DNA of 64,000 bases from Kribbella sindirgiensis. Lineage in GTDB: Bacteria; Actinomycetota; Actinomycetes; Propionibacteriales; Kribbellaceae. Shown one piece after another: positions 24,812 through 35,037 of this stretch (within the stretch, counting starts at the first letter, position 1; each line of letters begins with the position of its first letter). Where the stretch lies: positions 310,001 through 374,000 of the forward strand of contig NZ_SJKA01000006.1 of assembly GCF_004331435.1 (NCBI RefSeq), in the 5' to 3' direction. The position numbers were made by a program, and so were the translations under genes. The notes below the pieces were generated by a model. That model saw nothing but the letters and a program-made list of their open reading frames with translations, was not told the DNA's origin and searched no databases.

Positions 24812-27800
24812 TTGTCATCGCCGCATGCCCTTCGCCGGTCCGCTGCGCTGTTTGTCAGTGCGATCGCTCTGCTGCTTCCCGCAGTGCCGGCCGACGCCGG
24901 TACTACCGCCCGACCGCCCACCGCCCCTGACCTGGCGCGTCAGTCCGGCAAGCCCGTGCCGGTGCCGTCGGCGCAGACCGCCACGAGCGATGTGGTGGCC
25001 AATCCCGACGGGACTTTCACCGAGACGTTCCATACCGAGCCCGTTCGGGTACGGCGTGGTGCCGGCTGGACCCCGGTCGACACGACGCTCGAACGCCGTA
25101 CCGACGGCACCGTCGGCCCGCGCGCAACCAGCATCCCGACGTCCTTCTCCGGGGGCGGCAACGGGCCACTCGTCCGCCTCGGCGCCGACGGGACGCAGCT
25201 GTCGTACAGCTGGCCGAAGGCGCTGCCCAGGCCGACCCTGGACGGCAGCACCGCGACGTACCGGGATGTCCTTCCCGGCGTCGACTTGCGCCTGACCGCC
25301 AAGGCCCAGGGCTTCTCCAAGGTCTTCGTCATCCACAACGCCGCCGCTGCGAAGCAGTTGAGCACACTCCGCCTCGGCGTCAGTGCCGACGGACTGTCTG
25401 TCCGTGACACAAAGGCCGGGAGCTTCGGCGCGTACGACAGCACCGGCAGACTCGTCTACACCGCGGGCGCGCCGCTGATGTGGGACGCCGCGGGCAAGCG
25501 CGCCGTCGGAACATCCAAGCTCTCCGGTACGACGCTCTCGATCAGCCCGGACCAGAACCTGCTGACCAGCCGCAGTACGACGTACCCGGTCTATCTGGAC
25601 CCCGACACGACCGGACCGCTGTACGGCTGGGCGATGGTGTTCTCCGGCCACCCGGAGGACGAGTACTGGGGTGGCGACGGTGACGGTGTCGCCAAGGTCG
25701 GCGACTGTTACGACGCGAACAACGAGTGCTACGGCATCGGTGTGGCACGGTCGTACTTCAGGTTCGACGTACGCGATCTGTTGGGCGGCCGGAAGCTGAT
25801 CAAGAGCGCGAGCTTCAACGCGTTCCTCGACCACGTGCCTGACTGCTCCCGTCCGCGCACGGTCCGGGCCTCCAGCACCGCGCCGGTCGGCACAGGTACC
25901 AACTGGAACAACCGGCCAGGGATCGCCACCAGTCTCGGTGACGTGATGCCGCCGCAGTGCAAGGACATCTGGCTCGGCTGGTCGGCGGTGCGGGCGGTGA
26001 ACGACGGACTCAGCCTGCACAGCGGCTGGGCGACGATCGCGCTGTCCGCGACCAACGAGGCCGACCAGTACGCGTGGAAGAAGTTCGGGACGAGGCCTAC
26101 GTTGTCGGTCACGTACAACACCCGGCCGGGCGTTCCCACCGACCTGGCCGTCGAGGGCCAACTCTGCCGCGGCCAGGAGATCTTCGTGAACCCGGCCGTC
26201 AGCGGCGAAGAGGAGGATCAGACACGCGGTCCGGTGCTGTCCGTGAAGGCGACCGAGGACGACCCGCAGCTGATCCGCGCCGTGTTCGAGTGGGCCGACC
26301 GCGCGCACAACCGGATCGGCGGCGCGACCACCGGGTTGTTCGCCTCGGGAACCACCTTCAAGGCCGGTGTGCCCGCGGCGAACGCCGCCCACGGGAGCCG
26401 GCTGTCGTTCCGCGCGTTCGCATCGGACGACGTGGACGGTTCCGGATGGAGCGGGTACTGCGACCTGACGATCGACAAGGTCGCACCGCAAGAGGCTCCG
26501 GCCGTGCATTCGGACACCTACCTCGAGTGCACCGCAGCCTCGTGTCCGAGGTCCGGGGGAGTCGGGTTCACCGGTGGATTCACCTTCACGGCGGGACTGA
26601 CCGACACCGACGTGGCGGGCTTCCGGTACTCACTGCTGGGTGCCTTCGAGAACCGCTACGCCACGGTCGGCAGTGACGGCGTAGCCCACGCGCTGGTGAC
26701 ACCGCCGGACTACGGACCGCAGTTCCTCAGCGTTCGTGCGGTCGACCGGGCGGGCAACGTCTCGGCCGCGGCAACGGTCTACGAGTTCTTCGTCAAGAAC
26801 GGCGGCTCTCCGACCGCGGCCTGGCGGCTGAACGGGGAGGGCGTGGACACGGCTGTCGTGGACGACGCGGCGGGTCACCGTGACGGTGTCCGGCCGGCGG
26901 CACCGGCGGCACAGTGGAAGGGCGGCCGGAACGGCGATGCCCTGTGGCTGAACGGCTCCCAGTCCGCGTACGTCACCGCTTCCGGTACGCCGGCCGTCGA
27001 CACGGGCAAGTCGTTCACGGTGTCGGCCTGGGTGAAGCTGGACCAGGCCGGGACGGTCTACCGAACCGCGGTGAGCCAGAACGGCTCCCGGCTGAGCGGG
27101 TTCTTCCTGCAGTACAACCCGAACACCAAGAAGTGGAACTTCATGATGCCGGCCAGCGACGCCGACGCCGCGGCGCGTCACGTCGCGGCGTCGGTGGGCC
27201 CGGCCGTTCCTGGCCGCTGGACCCACTTGGCCGGAGTCTTCGACGACTCCACCAAACAGGTCACGCTGTACGTCGACGGTGTCCAGGGCACCACGGCGAG
27301 TCACTCGACTCCCTGGCGTGCGGCCGGTGCGACCCAGCTGGGCAGGGCGCAGTACCAGGCGACCGGTGCCGACAACTGGCTCGGCTCGCTGGACGACGTG
27401 CAGGTCTTCGACCGGGTGCTCACGACCGCGGAGATCGACGACCTGGCCGGGAAACCGGCGGCGGAGCAGGTGTTCTGGCCGCTCGACGAATCCGCCGGAG
27501 CGCAGATCTCGGATGTCTCGGGCAATTACCGCCTGGGAACGGCCGCGGTAGGTGTGACCCGTACGGCGGGTGCCGTTGGCACGGGAGCGGTGCGACTCGA
27601 CGGGTCGGGCGGGATCACCGGACCGGCGGCTGTCGTCCGGACCGACAGCAGCTTCACCGTCAGCGCCCGTGTCAAGCTCGACGCGGTCGACGACGTCAGC
27701 CGGACGGTCCTGAGCCAGGACGGTCAGCAGTCGAGCGGCTTCCAGCTCGGGTACGACGGCCCGAAGCGGCGTTGGTTCTTCGGTCTTTCGCAGGCCGACA

Positions 27801-28858
27801 GCGCCACCGATCTGCCTGTCACCGTCACCGACAGCAGTGCTCCGACTGTGGGCGAGTGGACCTTGCTCACCGGCCTCTACGACCAGGCGACCGGTCAGAT
27901 CCGGCTGTACGTCGACGGCCGCCAGGTGGGTGGATACGTCGCCGCACAGGCGAAATGGAACGCGGTCGGTGCTTTCCAGGTCGGCGCAGCTCGCAAGGCA
28001 GGGCAGGTGGCGACCCCGTTCGCCGGAGAGATTGACGATGTCCACGTGTGGTCAGGGGTGCGGACCGAGGGGCAGGTTCAGGACGAACTGGCCCACCCTG
28101 TGACCACCCGGCGGACGGCGTACTCCGGGCAGTTGTCGTACTTCATGGACACCAACGGGTTCCGCATGGTCACCAACGGACCGGTCCCGCAGAGCTCACA
28201 CTTCCAGAAGTCGCTGGGCGTCCCGGCGCCGGCCGGCTCTGCGAATACCACCACGATCTACGCCTGCCGCAACGGTGCGACGGACTACTTCCTGGACGCG
28301 ACCTGTGCGGGGCACACCGTGCTGGGCAGTGTCGGGCAGTTCTGGAACAGTCCGCCGGCCGGTGTGGAGACGGTCCCGGTCTACCGCTGCTACATCTCCA
28401 TGGTTGCTCACTTCGCCTCCAACGACGAGAACTGCGACGGGGTCGCGGGCGCAACGGCGGAGTTCCGGCTCGGCTACGTCCGGCCGTACTTCGCACTGGT
28501 CCGTACGAATGCCACGAACCATCCCTACGACCACATCAGCAGTACGGCGAAGCAGGCGGCGACCCAGCGCGCCGAATTCTCACTGGGGTACCTCGCCATG
28601 CGGCAGCTGACCGGCACGACGCCGTGGATGCTGTGCCGCGACGGATCGGACAGCTTCACCTCGACCGATCCCGGCTGCGAGGGCAAGACGGTTGTCGCCG
28701 TCTCCGGCTACGGCTGGACCGACGCCGCGCCCGGTCGCGCCGAAGTGTTCCGGTGCCGTGCCTCCTGGGGCGAACTCTTCGACTCCCGTGATGCCGGGTG
28801 TGAGGGCGATCAGCACACCTTGGTCCGCTCGGTCGGCTACGTCGCCGCCTCTCTCTGA
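24812..28858 (+). CDS. Large secreted DNRLRE / LamG-domain protein
   Basis: 1348 residues, secreted (signal about residues 1-30, ALFVSAIALLLPAVPADA). The start is TTG, supported by GGGAGGGG upstream. Order: an N-terminal region common to actinobacterial RHS-associated proteins (30-260); a DNRLRE domain (about 265-430, with YFRFDVRDLLGG and WNNRPG); Ig-like stretches (430-660); two LamG/concanavalin-like domains (about 670-860 and 880-1070, each with FTVSAWVKLD or FTVSARVKLD and a W-T-H/L-L-x-G strand); and cysteine-containing repeats with the pattern F-x-C-x4-D-x-F-x-S-x-D-x-x-C-E-G (1090-1348). It is probably an adhesin or wall-polymer-binding partner. The RHS gene follows after 17 bases, so both are expected to be made together. 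Confidence 0.88.
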   Translation: MSSPHALRRSAALFVSAIALLLPAVPADAGTTARPPTAPDLARQSGKPVPVPSAQTATSDVVANPDGTFTETFHTEPVRVRRGAGWTPVDTTLERRTDGTVGPRATSIPTSFSGGGNGPLVRLGADGTQLSYSWPKALPRPTLDGSTATYRDVLPGVDLRLTAKAQGFSKVFVIHNAAAAKQLSTLRLGVSADGLSVRDTKAGSFGAYDSTGRLVYTAGAPLMWDAAGKRAVGTSKLSGTTLSISPDQNLLTSRSTTYPVYLDPDTTGPLYGWAMVFSGHPEDEYWGGDGDGVAKVGDCYDANNECYGIGVARSYFRFDVRDLLGGRKLIKSASFNAFLDHVPDCSRPRTVRASSTAPVGTGTNWNNRPGIATSLGDVMPPQCKDIWLGWSAVRAVNDGLSLHSGWATIALSATNEADQYAWKKFGTRPTLSVTYNTRPGVPTDLAVEGQLCRGQEIFVNPAVSGEEEDQTRGPVLSVKATEDDPQLIRAVFEWADRAHNRIGGATTGLFASGTTFKAGVPAANAAHGSRLSFRAFASDDVDGSGWSGYCDLTIDKVAPQEAPAVHSDTYLECTAASCPRSGGVGFTGGFTFTAGLTDTDVAGFRYSLLGAFENRYATVGSDGVAHALVTPPDYGPQFLSVRAVDRAGNVSAAATVYEFFVKNGGSPTAAWRLNGEGVDTAVVDDAAGHRDGVRPAAPAAQWKGGRNGDALWLNGSQSAYVTASGTPAVDTGKSFTVSAWVKLDQAGTVYRTAVSQNGSRLSGFFLQYNPNTKKWNFMMPASDADAAARHVAASVGPAVPGRWTHLAGVFDDSTKQVTLYVDGVQGTTASHSTPWRAAGATQLGRAQYQATGADNWLGSLDDVQVFDRVLTTAEIDDLAGKPAAEQVFWPLDESAGAQISDVSGNYRLGTAAVGVTRTAGAVGTGAVRLDGSGGITGPAAVVRTDSSFTVSARVKLDAVDDVSRTVLSQDGQQSSGFQLGYDGPKRRWFFGLSQADSATDLPVTVTDSSAPTVGEWTLLTGLYDQATGQIRLYVDGRQVGGYVAAQAKWNAVGAFQVGAARKAGQVATPFAGEIDDVHVWSGVRTEGQVQDELAHPVTTRRTAYSGQLSYFMDTNGFRMVTNGPVPQSSHFQKSLGVPAPAGSANTTTIYACRNGATDYFLDATCAGHTVLGSVGQFWNSPPAGVETVPVYRCYISMVAHFASNDENCDGVAGATAEFRLGYVRPYFALVRTNATNHPYDHISSTAKQAATQRAEFSLGYLAMRQLTGTTPWMLCRDGSDSFTSTDPGCEGKTVVAVSGYGWTDAAPGRAEVFRCRASWGELFDSRDAGCEGDQHTLVRSVGYVAASL

Positions 28859-28875
28859 CGTTGAAGGACACAGTG

Positions 28876-31800
28876 ATGACGAAACGATCATTTGCTCGAT
28901 GGCGGAGCAGTTGGACCGCAGCCACAGCAGGACTCCTGGCATTGTCCCTGGCCGTGCCCGCGGCGGCCGCCCGACCGGAGGCCAGGGCGCCGAAACCGGG
29001 GAGCCCGGCGCTGCCGCCGACGCCGACCGTGGCGACGAAGGACTTCGTACCGGCGCCAGTGCCCGAGAAGCCCCGCCCGCCGGCTCCAGCCGCGCGGACG
29101 GACTGGCCGAAGGACGGGGTCGCGCAGCTCACCGTCGGTGCGTCCGCCAAGACGAGCGGACTCCCGATCAGCGTGGCGCGCTCGGGCCGGACCTCTCCGG
29201 CCACGGTGGAGGTGAAGCTCGACGCCGGCAGCGGCGTCAAGGACCAGCTGACGTTCCGGGTACGCCGCACCGACGGAGCGAAGGCTCCGGGCACCGTGCG
29301 CGTCTTCCTCGACTACTCGACGTTCCGTGACTCGTTCGGGGGTGACTGGGCCTCCCGGTTGCGCGTCTTGGGTACGGACGGCCGCCCGGTCGGGGCTCAG
29401 GGCAACGACACGGACAGCGCACGGTTGTACGCCGACGTACCGGTCAGCGGTGTGACCTCGGCCTTCACCGTAGCCGCTGACGCGAGCGGCTCGGCAGGCA
29501 CGTACAAGGCGACCTCCCTCGCACCGTCCGGTCAGTGGCAAGTGTCCACGGCGAGCGGTGGCTTCAGCTGGTCCTACCCGTTCCAGGTGCCGCAGGTGCC
29601 GGGTGGACTCGTGCCGGACCTCGAGGCGGCGTACTCGTCGCAGTCCGTGGACGGGCGAACCGTTGCCACCAACAACCAGCCGTCCTGGGTCGGTGAGGGC
29701 TGGGACCTCGGCGGGGGGTTCATCGAGCGCTCCTACAAGGGCTGCGCGGACGACCTCGACGGCAACAACGGCAAGACCAAGACGGGTGACCTGTGCTGGG
29801 AGACCGAGAACGCGGTGCTGTCGCTGGGCCAGCGGTCCGGGCGCCTCGTTCTGCAGGACGGCGTCTGGCACCCGGAGAACGACGACGGGACGAAGGTCGA
29901 GCATCTGCTGCGGACCGGCGGGATCAACGGTGACGACGACGGCGAGTACTGGCGGATCACCACCCCCGACGGAACGCAGTACTACTTCGGCCTGACCAGG
30001 CTGCCGGGCTGGGCGAGTGGTCGCGCGACCACGAATTCGACCTGGACGGTGCCGGTCTACGGCAACGACGCCGGGGAGCCCTGCCATCAGGCGACGTTCG
30101 CGAGCAGCTCTTGCCAGCAGGCGTATCGCTGGAACCTGGACTTCGTCGTCGACCGCAACGACAACGCGATGAGCTACTACTACGACGTCGAGACCGGCAA
30201 GTACGGCCAGAACCTCGGCGCGTCCGTGGCGACGTACACGCGGGCAGGCTCGCTCAAGCGGATCGAGTACGGCCTGCGCGCCGGGAACGCCTACGCGACA
30301 GCCCCGGCCCGAGTCGTACTCACCACTGCCGACCGCTGCGCTCCGAACCAGAACTGCGCCGTGCACGACACCAAGTCCTGGCCAGACGTGCCTTGGACCC
30401 TCGAATGCGCTGCCGCGGACTGCAAGGACGAGCTGTCACCGACGTTCTGGACGACCAAGCGGCTGTCCAAGATCAACACGCAGGTCTCGGCCGGCGGCGT
30501 CAACTACGCGCACGTCAACCAGTGGAACCTCGCCCACAGCTACCCGCCGCCGGGCGACGGCACCTCCGCGCCGCTGTGGCTCGACTCGATCACCCGCACC
30601 GGCCTTGCCACCGACACGTACGTCGGTCTACCGCCGGTGAAGTTCGACTACGAGATGAAGCCCAACCGCGTCGACTCGCTCACCGACGGTCTGCCGGCGC
30701 TCAATCGGCCTCGCCTCATCACCGTCACCAGCGAGTCCGGCGGCCGCATCAACGTCGCGTACGCCGGGAAGGACTGCGCACCCGGCGCACTGCCGGCACC
30801 GGACAGCAACGGCAAGCGCTGCTTCCCGGTCCGGTGGCTGATGGAACCCGAGGTGGAGCCCCGCAACGACTGGTTCCACAAGTACGTCGTCAGCGAGGTC
30901 ACGGAGGACGACCTGCTCACGGGCAACTTCGCCGGACGGACCAAGTACACCTATGAGGGCACTCCAGCCTGGGCGTACGACCAGAACCCGCTCTCGGATC
31001 CGAAGTACCGCAGCTGGACCGACTGGCGCGGGTACGAGAAGGTGCTGGTCGTCCGTGGTGACAAGGCCCAGGAGCCGAACAGTCCCCAGTCGGCGACCCG
31101 TTACCAGTACTTCCGCGGCATGAACGGCGACCGGACCGCAGCCGGCGGGAGCAAGACCGTCGGTATCAAGGACAGCACCGGCACCGTCCTGACGGACTCG
31201 AAGCAGTACGCCGGGCTGGTCCGCGAGGAGATCACCTACAACGACGTCGGTGGCCCGGAGGTCGGCGGAGCGATCAACGACCCGTGGTCCCGCCGGACCG
31301 CCGTACAGGCGCCGTACGAGTCCTATCAGGTCGAACAGACCCGGACCGTCGGCCGGACGGCGCTGGCAGCGGGCGGCGCCCGTACTACCGAGGTGCGGAC
31401 CACCTACGACGCCTACGGCAACGAGACCGAGGTCGACGACCGGGGCGACACCGCAGTGGCCACCGACGACCGCTGTACGACGACGACGTACAACCGGAAC
31501 ACCGCGAAGTGGCTGATGGACCTCGCCTCGCGCGTCCGGACCGTCGGCGTGACCTGTGGCGCCACACCGTCGTACCCGGCGGACGCCGTCGAGGACGTCA
31601 GGACGTCGTACGACGGGGGAGCCGTCGACACGGTCCCGCAGTACGGCAACCCGAGCCGCGTCGAGCAGGCCGAGTCGTACAGCGGTGCGACTCCGGCGTA
31701 CCTGACCAGGAGCACGACCACCTATGACGCCTTCGGCCGTCCGCTGGAGACCAAGGACGCTCTGGGCCGGCCGACCACGGTTGCGTACGGCGACACCAAC

Positions 31801-34800
31801 GGCGTGAACACCTCGGTGACGACTACGAACGCGCTGGGCCATGTCAGCACCCAGACCATCGACCCGCGGCTGGGACAACCGGTCAAGCAAACGGATCCCG
31901 ACGGCCGGATCACGACGCTGAAGTACGACGCGCTGGGACGTCTCACCGCTGTCTGGAAACCCGGCCGTACGGAGGCGAACCTGGAGACACCGCACCTTCA
32001 GTTCGCGTACGGCGTCCGCAACTCCGGCGGACCGAACTGGGTGAAGACGCTCACCCTGACCGCCAACGGCACCCAGGTTGCGTCGTACCAGTTGCTGGAC
32101 GGATTCCTGCGGCTGCGGCAGACGCAGTCGCCCAGCCCGCTCGGCGGCCGGATCCTCACCGACGAGTACACGAACAGCCGCGGCCTGGTGTACTTCAAGC
32201 GAGCGCCGTACTACGACCCCGACGCCGCCCCTGGCACAGCTTTGGCTTCCCTGGTGCACGGTGAGGTCCCGAACGCGACGGCGATCGGCTACGACGGAGC
32301 GGAGCGAGTGACCGCGGAGGCACATGTCGAGTTCGGGACGGAGAAGTGGCGCACCAGAACGACGTACGGCGGTGACCGGGTCACCGTGCTGCCGCCCGAC
32401 GGCGGCACGCTGACCACCACGGTCAGCGATGCCCGCGGCCGGACCACGGCCAGGTTGCAGTATCAGGGCAGGACCACGGAGAGCACGGCCGAGACCACCA
32501 GCTATACCTACACGAAGCGTGGCGAGCTGGCGTCGCTGAAAGACTCCGCGGGCAACGTCTGGCGCTACGAATATGACGTACTCGGCCGGAAGGTGAAGGC
32601 GGACGACCCGGACAAGGGTGTCGCGACCATGACGTACGACCACGCCGATCAGCTCGTCAGCGCTACGGACGCACGTGGCAAGGTCGTCGTGACCACCTAC
32701 GACCTTCTCGGGCGCAAGGTGGAGACGCGCAGCGGGTCGGCAGCAGGCCCGCTGCTGACCAAGTCTGTCTACGACACGCTCTCGAAGGGGCAGCTGACGT
32801 CCTCGACCCGGTACGTCGGTGCGAACGCCTATGTGCGAGCGGTGACCAGCTATGACGAGGCCGGACGTGCACAGGGCGAACAGGTCGTCATCCCTGCCGT
32901 GGAGGGCGTGCTGGCGAACACCTACACCACGACGCAGGAGTACGCCGACAACGGCAGCGTCTGGTCGACCAAGCTGCCCAAGCTCGGTGACGTCGACGTG
33001 GAGACGCTCAACTACTCGTACGACGATCTCGGGCTGCAGAAGAAGATGACCGGCGCGACGCCGTACGTGAACGACACGAAGTACACCGGGCTGGCCGAGG
33101 TGGCGCAGCTCGTCCTCGGGCCGACGGACCGGACGCTCTGGCGAACGAACTTCTACGACCAGGGCACCGGGCGGCTCGAGGAGGTCAAGACGCATCGTGA
33201 CTCCGCGGGCAACGTGATGGCCGCGGACCAGACCTACAAGTACGACCCGACCGGCAACGTCACTCGTGTCACCGACCAGGTGCAGGGCCGCTCGCTGGAC
33301 ACGCAGTGCTTCCGCTACGACCACCTACGCCGTACGACGGCTGCCTGGACGGCGACCGATGCGTGTGCCGCCGCTCCGGATGCGAGTCGGATCGGCGGGC
33401 CGGCGCCGTACTGGCAGGAGTACACCTACGACCTCACCGGGAACCGCACGGCGGCGACCGTGAAGGGTCTCGGCGGTACGGCGGACAAGGTGAGCACCTA
33501 CGCGTACGGCCAGCCAGGCGGCGACTTGCCGCACGCGGTCCGCTCCGTCACGACCGGATCGACCGTGGCGGCGTACGAGTACGACGCCGCCGGCAATACG
33601 ACCAGCCGGACCGGACCGGACGGTCAGCCGCAGCCGCTCGTCTGGGACGACGAGGGACAGTTGGCGTCGGTCGGCAGCAGCAACTATGTGTACGACGCGG
33701 ACGGCAAGGTACTGATCCGCCGCGACGCGGGATCCAGCACGCTGTTCGTCGGCAACGGGGAGCTGACAGTCACGAACGGCGTCCTGAAGGGCACCCGCTA
33801 CTACGACGGCATCGGCGTCCGCACCGCCGGAGGCCTGACGTGGACGATCCCTGACCGCTTCGGAACCAACCAGACGGCACTGAACGCCACCACCCTGGCC
33901 ATCACCAGCCGCCTGTTCGACCCCTTCGGCGCCCCCCGCGGCACCGCCATGACCTGGCCCGGAGGCACCCGAGGCTTCGTAGGCGGCACCCCAACCGCGA
34001 CCACCGGCCTGACCAGACTAGGAGCCCGCGAGTACGACCCAACCCTGGGCCGCTTCCTGTCGGTAGACCCCGTCATCGACCCGGACGACCCCCAACAACT
34101 CAACGCCTACGCCTACGCCAACAACAGCCCAGCCACCTTCAGCGACCCCGACGGCCTGAAGTACTTCGAGGGAGACGGCGGCAAATCCGTCGACGCCGGT
34201 GTCTACAAACCGGGCGGGTCCCGTCGGTCCACCTCCCGCGGCTACGGCGACTACTGCACCAAGAGCTGGGCCGGGCAGTACAGCTCGATGTTCGGCAACT
34301 GCGGCTACTCGCGGGCGCCGAAGTACAAGAAGCCGAAGCCGAAGCCGAAGCCATCGATGGTCGACCGCCGGGCGGCGATCAAGGACAAGGACCTGTGGAA
34401 CGACCCGTCCGACATCTGGTACTACCGCGAGGACGGCAGCCGCTACGCCCTCGAGAACGCCTGCAACCCGGACTCCTCCGGTGCGACCCTGATGTCCTGC
34501 AACGACCGCCAGATCGCGGCCGCGCAACGTCTGATCCTCAGTACGAGCGGCCCGCACTCGAACGCTTCACTCATCGTCGGCAAATGGGTCTGGGACCACA
34601 TCGGCACCATCTCGGGTGTCTTGGCGCTCATCCCGCCGCTGTGGCCGCTCGCGACGATCGCCGGTATGACGGCAATGGTGAAGGACGGGATCGGGTGCGG
34701 GACCGAAGGCCCTGGTCAAGCGATGAGCTGCACCCAGCTCGTTACTGGTGCAGGGATGCTCGGATTCCTGAAGTTCCTGAGATTGCCTGAGGAGGCCGGG

Positions 34801-34902
34801 TTCAACTTCGTCGACCGGACCCGGCTGGCGTCGCCGTGGAACTACACCCAGCTGGGGCTCGGGTTCATCGTCAACATTCAGGAATGGACGGGAGGCCAGT
34901 AG
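28876..34902 (+). CDS. RHS-repeat secreted protein with variable C-terminal tip
   Basis: 2008 residues. ATG with AAGGA seven bases upstream; signal about 1-36 (AATAGLLALSLAVPAAAA). After a Pro-rich linker comes an SpvB/TcB-like beginning (FQVPQVPGGLVPDLEAAYSS), then a long YD/RHS-repeat shell with many G-x3-R-Y/F-x-Y-D units (DALGRLTAVW, DLLGRKVETR, YEYDAAGNTTSRTGPDG). The RHS core signature is YDPTLGRFLSVDP plus NAYAYANNSPATFSDPDGL near residue 1755. The remaining 250 residues are a separate tip with a Lys/Pro stretch and a hydrophobic segment (about 1915-1945). Such tips are often toxins, but no toxin family is recognised and no immunity gene follows. Probably it works with the upstream LamG protein in surface competition or wall association. 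Confidence 0.9.
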   Translation: MTKRSFARWRSSWTAATAGLLALSLAVPAAAARPEARAPKPGSPALPPTPTVATKDFVPAPVPEKPRPPAPAARTDWPKDGVAQLTVGASAKTSGLPISVARSGRTSPATVEVKLDAGSGVKDQLTFRVRRTDGAKAPGTVRVFLDYSTFRDSFGGDWASRLRVLGTDGRPVGAQGNDTDSARLYADVPVSGVTSAFTVAADASGSAGTYKATSLAPSGQWQVSTASGGFSWSYPFQVPQVPGGLVPDLEAAYSSQSVDGRTVATNNQPSWVGEGWDLGGGFIERSYKGCADDLDGNNGKTKTGDLCWETENAVLSLGQRSGRLVLQDGVWHPENDDGTKVEHLLRTGGINGDDDGEYWRITTPDGTQYYFGLTRLPGWASGRATTNSTWTVPVYGNDAGEPCHQATFASSSCQQAYRWNLDFVVDRNDNAMSYYYDVETGKYGQNLGASVATYTRAGSLKRIEYGLRAGNAYATAPARVVLTTADRCAPNQNCAVHDTKSWPDVPWTLECAAADCKDELSPTFWTTKRLSKINTQVSAGGVNYAHVNQWNLAHSYPPPGDGTSAPLWLDSITRTGLATDTYVGLPPVKFDYEMKPNRVDSLTDGLPALNRPRLITVTSESGGRINVAYAGKDCAPGALPAPDSNGKRCFPVRWLMEPEVEPRNDWFHKYVVSEVTEDDLLTGNFAGRTKYTYEGTPAWAYDQNPLSDPKYRSWTDWRGYEKVLVVRGDKAQEPNSPQSATRYQYFRGMNGDRTAAGGSKTVGIKDSTGTVLTDSKQYAGLVREEITYNDVGGPEVGGAINDPWSRRTAVQAPYESYQVEQTRTVGRTALAAGGARTTEVRTTYDAYGNETEVDDRGDTAVATDDRCTTTTYNRNTAKWLMDLASRVRTVGVTCGATPSYPADAVEDVRTSYDGGAVDTVPQYGNPSRVEQAESYSGATPAYLTRSTTTYDAFGRPLETKDALGRPTTVAYGDTNGVNTSVTTTNALGHVSTQTIDPRLGQPVKQTDPDGRITTLKYDALGRLTAVWKPGRTEANLETPHLQFAYGVRNSGGPNWVKTLTLTANGTQVASYQLLDGFLRLRQTQSPSPLGGRILTDEYTNSRGLVYFKRAPYYDPDAAPGTALASLVHGEVPNATAIGYDGAERVTAEAHVEFGTEKWRTRTTYGGDRVTVLPPDGGTLTTTVSDARGRTTARLQYQGRTTESTAETTSYTYTKRGELASLKDSAGNVWRYEYDVLGRKVKADDPDKGVATMTYDHADQLVSATDARGKVVVTTYDLLGRKVETRSGSAAGPLLTKSVYDTLSKGQLTSSTRYVGANAYVRAVTSYDEAGRAQGEQVVIPAVEGVLANTYTTTQEYADNGSVWSTKLPKLGDVDVETLNYSYDDLGLQKKMTGATPYVNDTKYTGLAEVAQLVLGPTDRTLWRTNFYDQGTGRLEEVKTHRDSAGNVMAADQTYKYDPTGNVTRVTDQVQGRSLDTQCFRYDHLRRTTAAWTATDACAAAPDASRIGGPAPYWQEYTYDLTGNRTAATVKGLGGTADKVSTYAYGQPGGDLPHAVRSVTTGSTVAAYEYDAAGNTTSRTGPDGQPQPLVWDDEGQLASVGSSNYVYDADGKVLIRRDAGSSTLFVGNGELTVTNGVLKGTRYYDGIGVRTAGGLTWTIPDRFGTNQTALNATTLAITSRLFDPFGAPRGTAMTWPGGTRGFVGGTPTATTGLTRLGAREYDPTLGRFLSVDPVIDPDDPQQLNAYAYANNSPATFSDPDGLKYFEGDGGKSVDAGVYKPGGSRRSTSRGYGDYCTKSWAGQYSSMFGNCGYSRAPKYKKPKPKPKPSMVDRRAAIKDKDLWNDPSDIWYYREDGSRYALENACNPDSSGATLMSCNDRQIAAAQRLILSTSGPHSNASLIVGKWVWDHIGTISGVLALIPPLWPLATIAGMTAMVKDGIGCGTEGPGQAMSCTQLVTGAGMLGFLKFLRLPEEAGFNFVDRTRLASPWNYTQLGLGFIVNIQEWTGGQ

Positions 34903-34934
34903 TGACGCCGTTCAGCCGCTGATCACTGTCAGAG

Positions 34935-34983
34935 CGTGGACCGGTACGATCTGTTCTGGGCGGACGGGTCGTGTCGGTCCACG
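34935..34983. repeat. Inverted repeat between the RHS gene and mreB
   Basis: Perfect 9-base arms CGTGGACCG (34935-34943) and CGGTCCACG (34975-34983) with a 31-base loop, in the 135-bp gap between the RHS stop and the mreB GTG. It may mark the end of the inserted LamG/RHS segment, act as a terminator, or belong to the mreB promoter region. No further evidence. Confidence 0.4.
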
Positions 34984-35037
34984 GGCTGTGCGCGGGCGGC
35001 GCTTAGCCTGAGTTGGGGTCGATTGGGAGGTGCCGCG

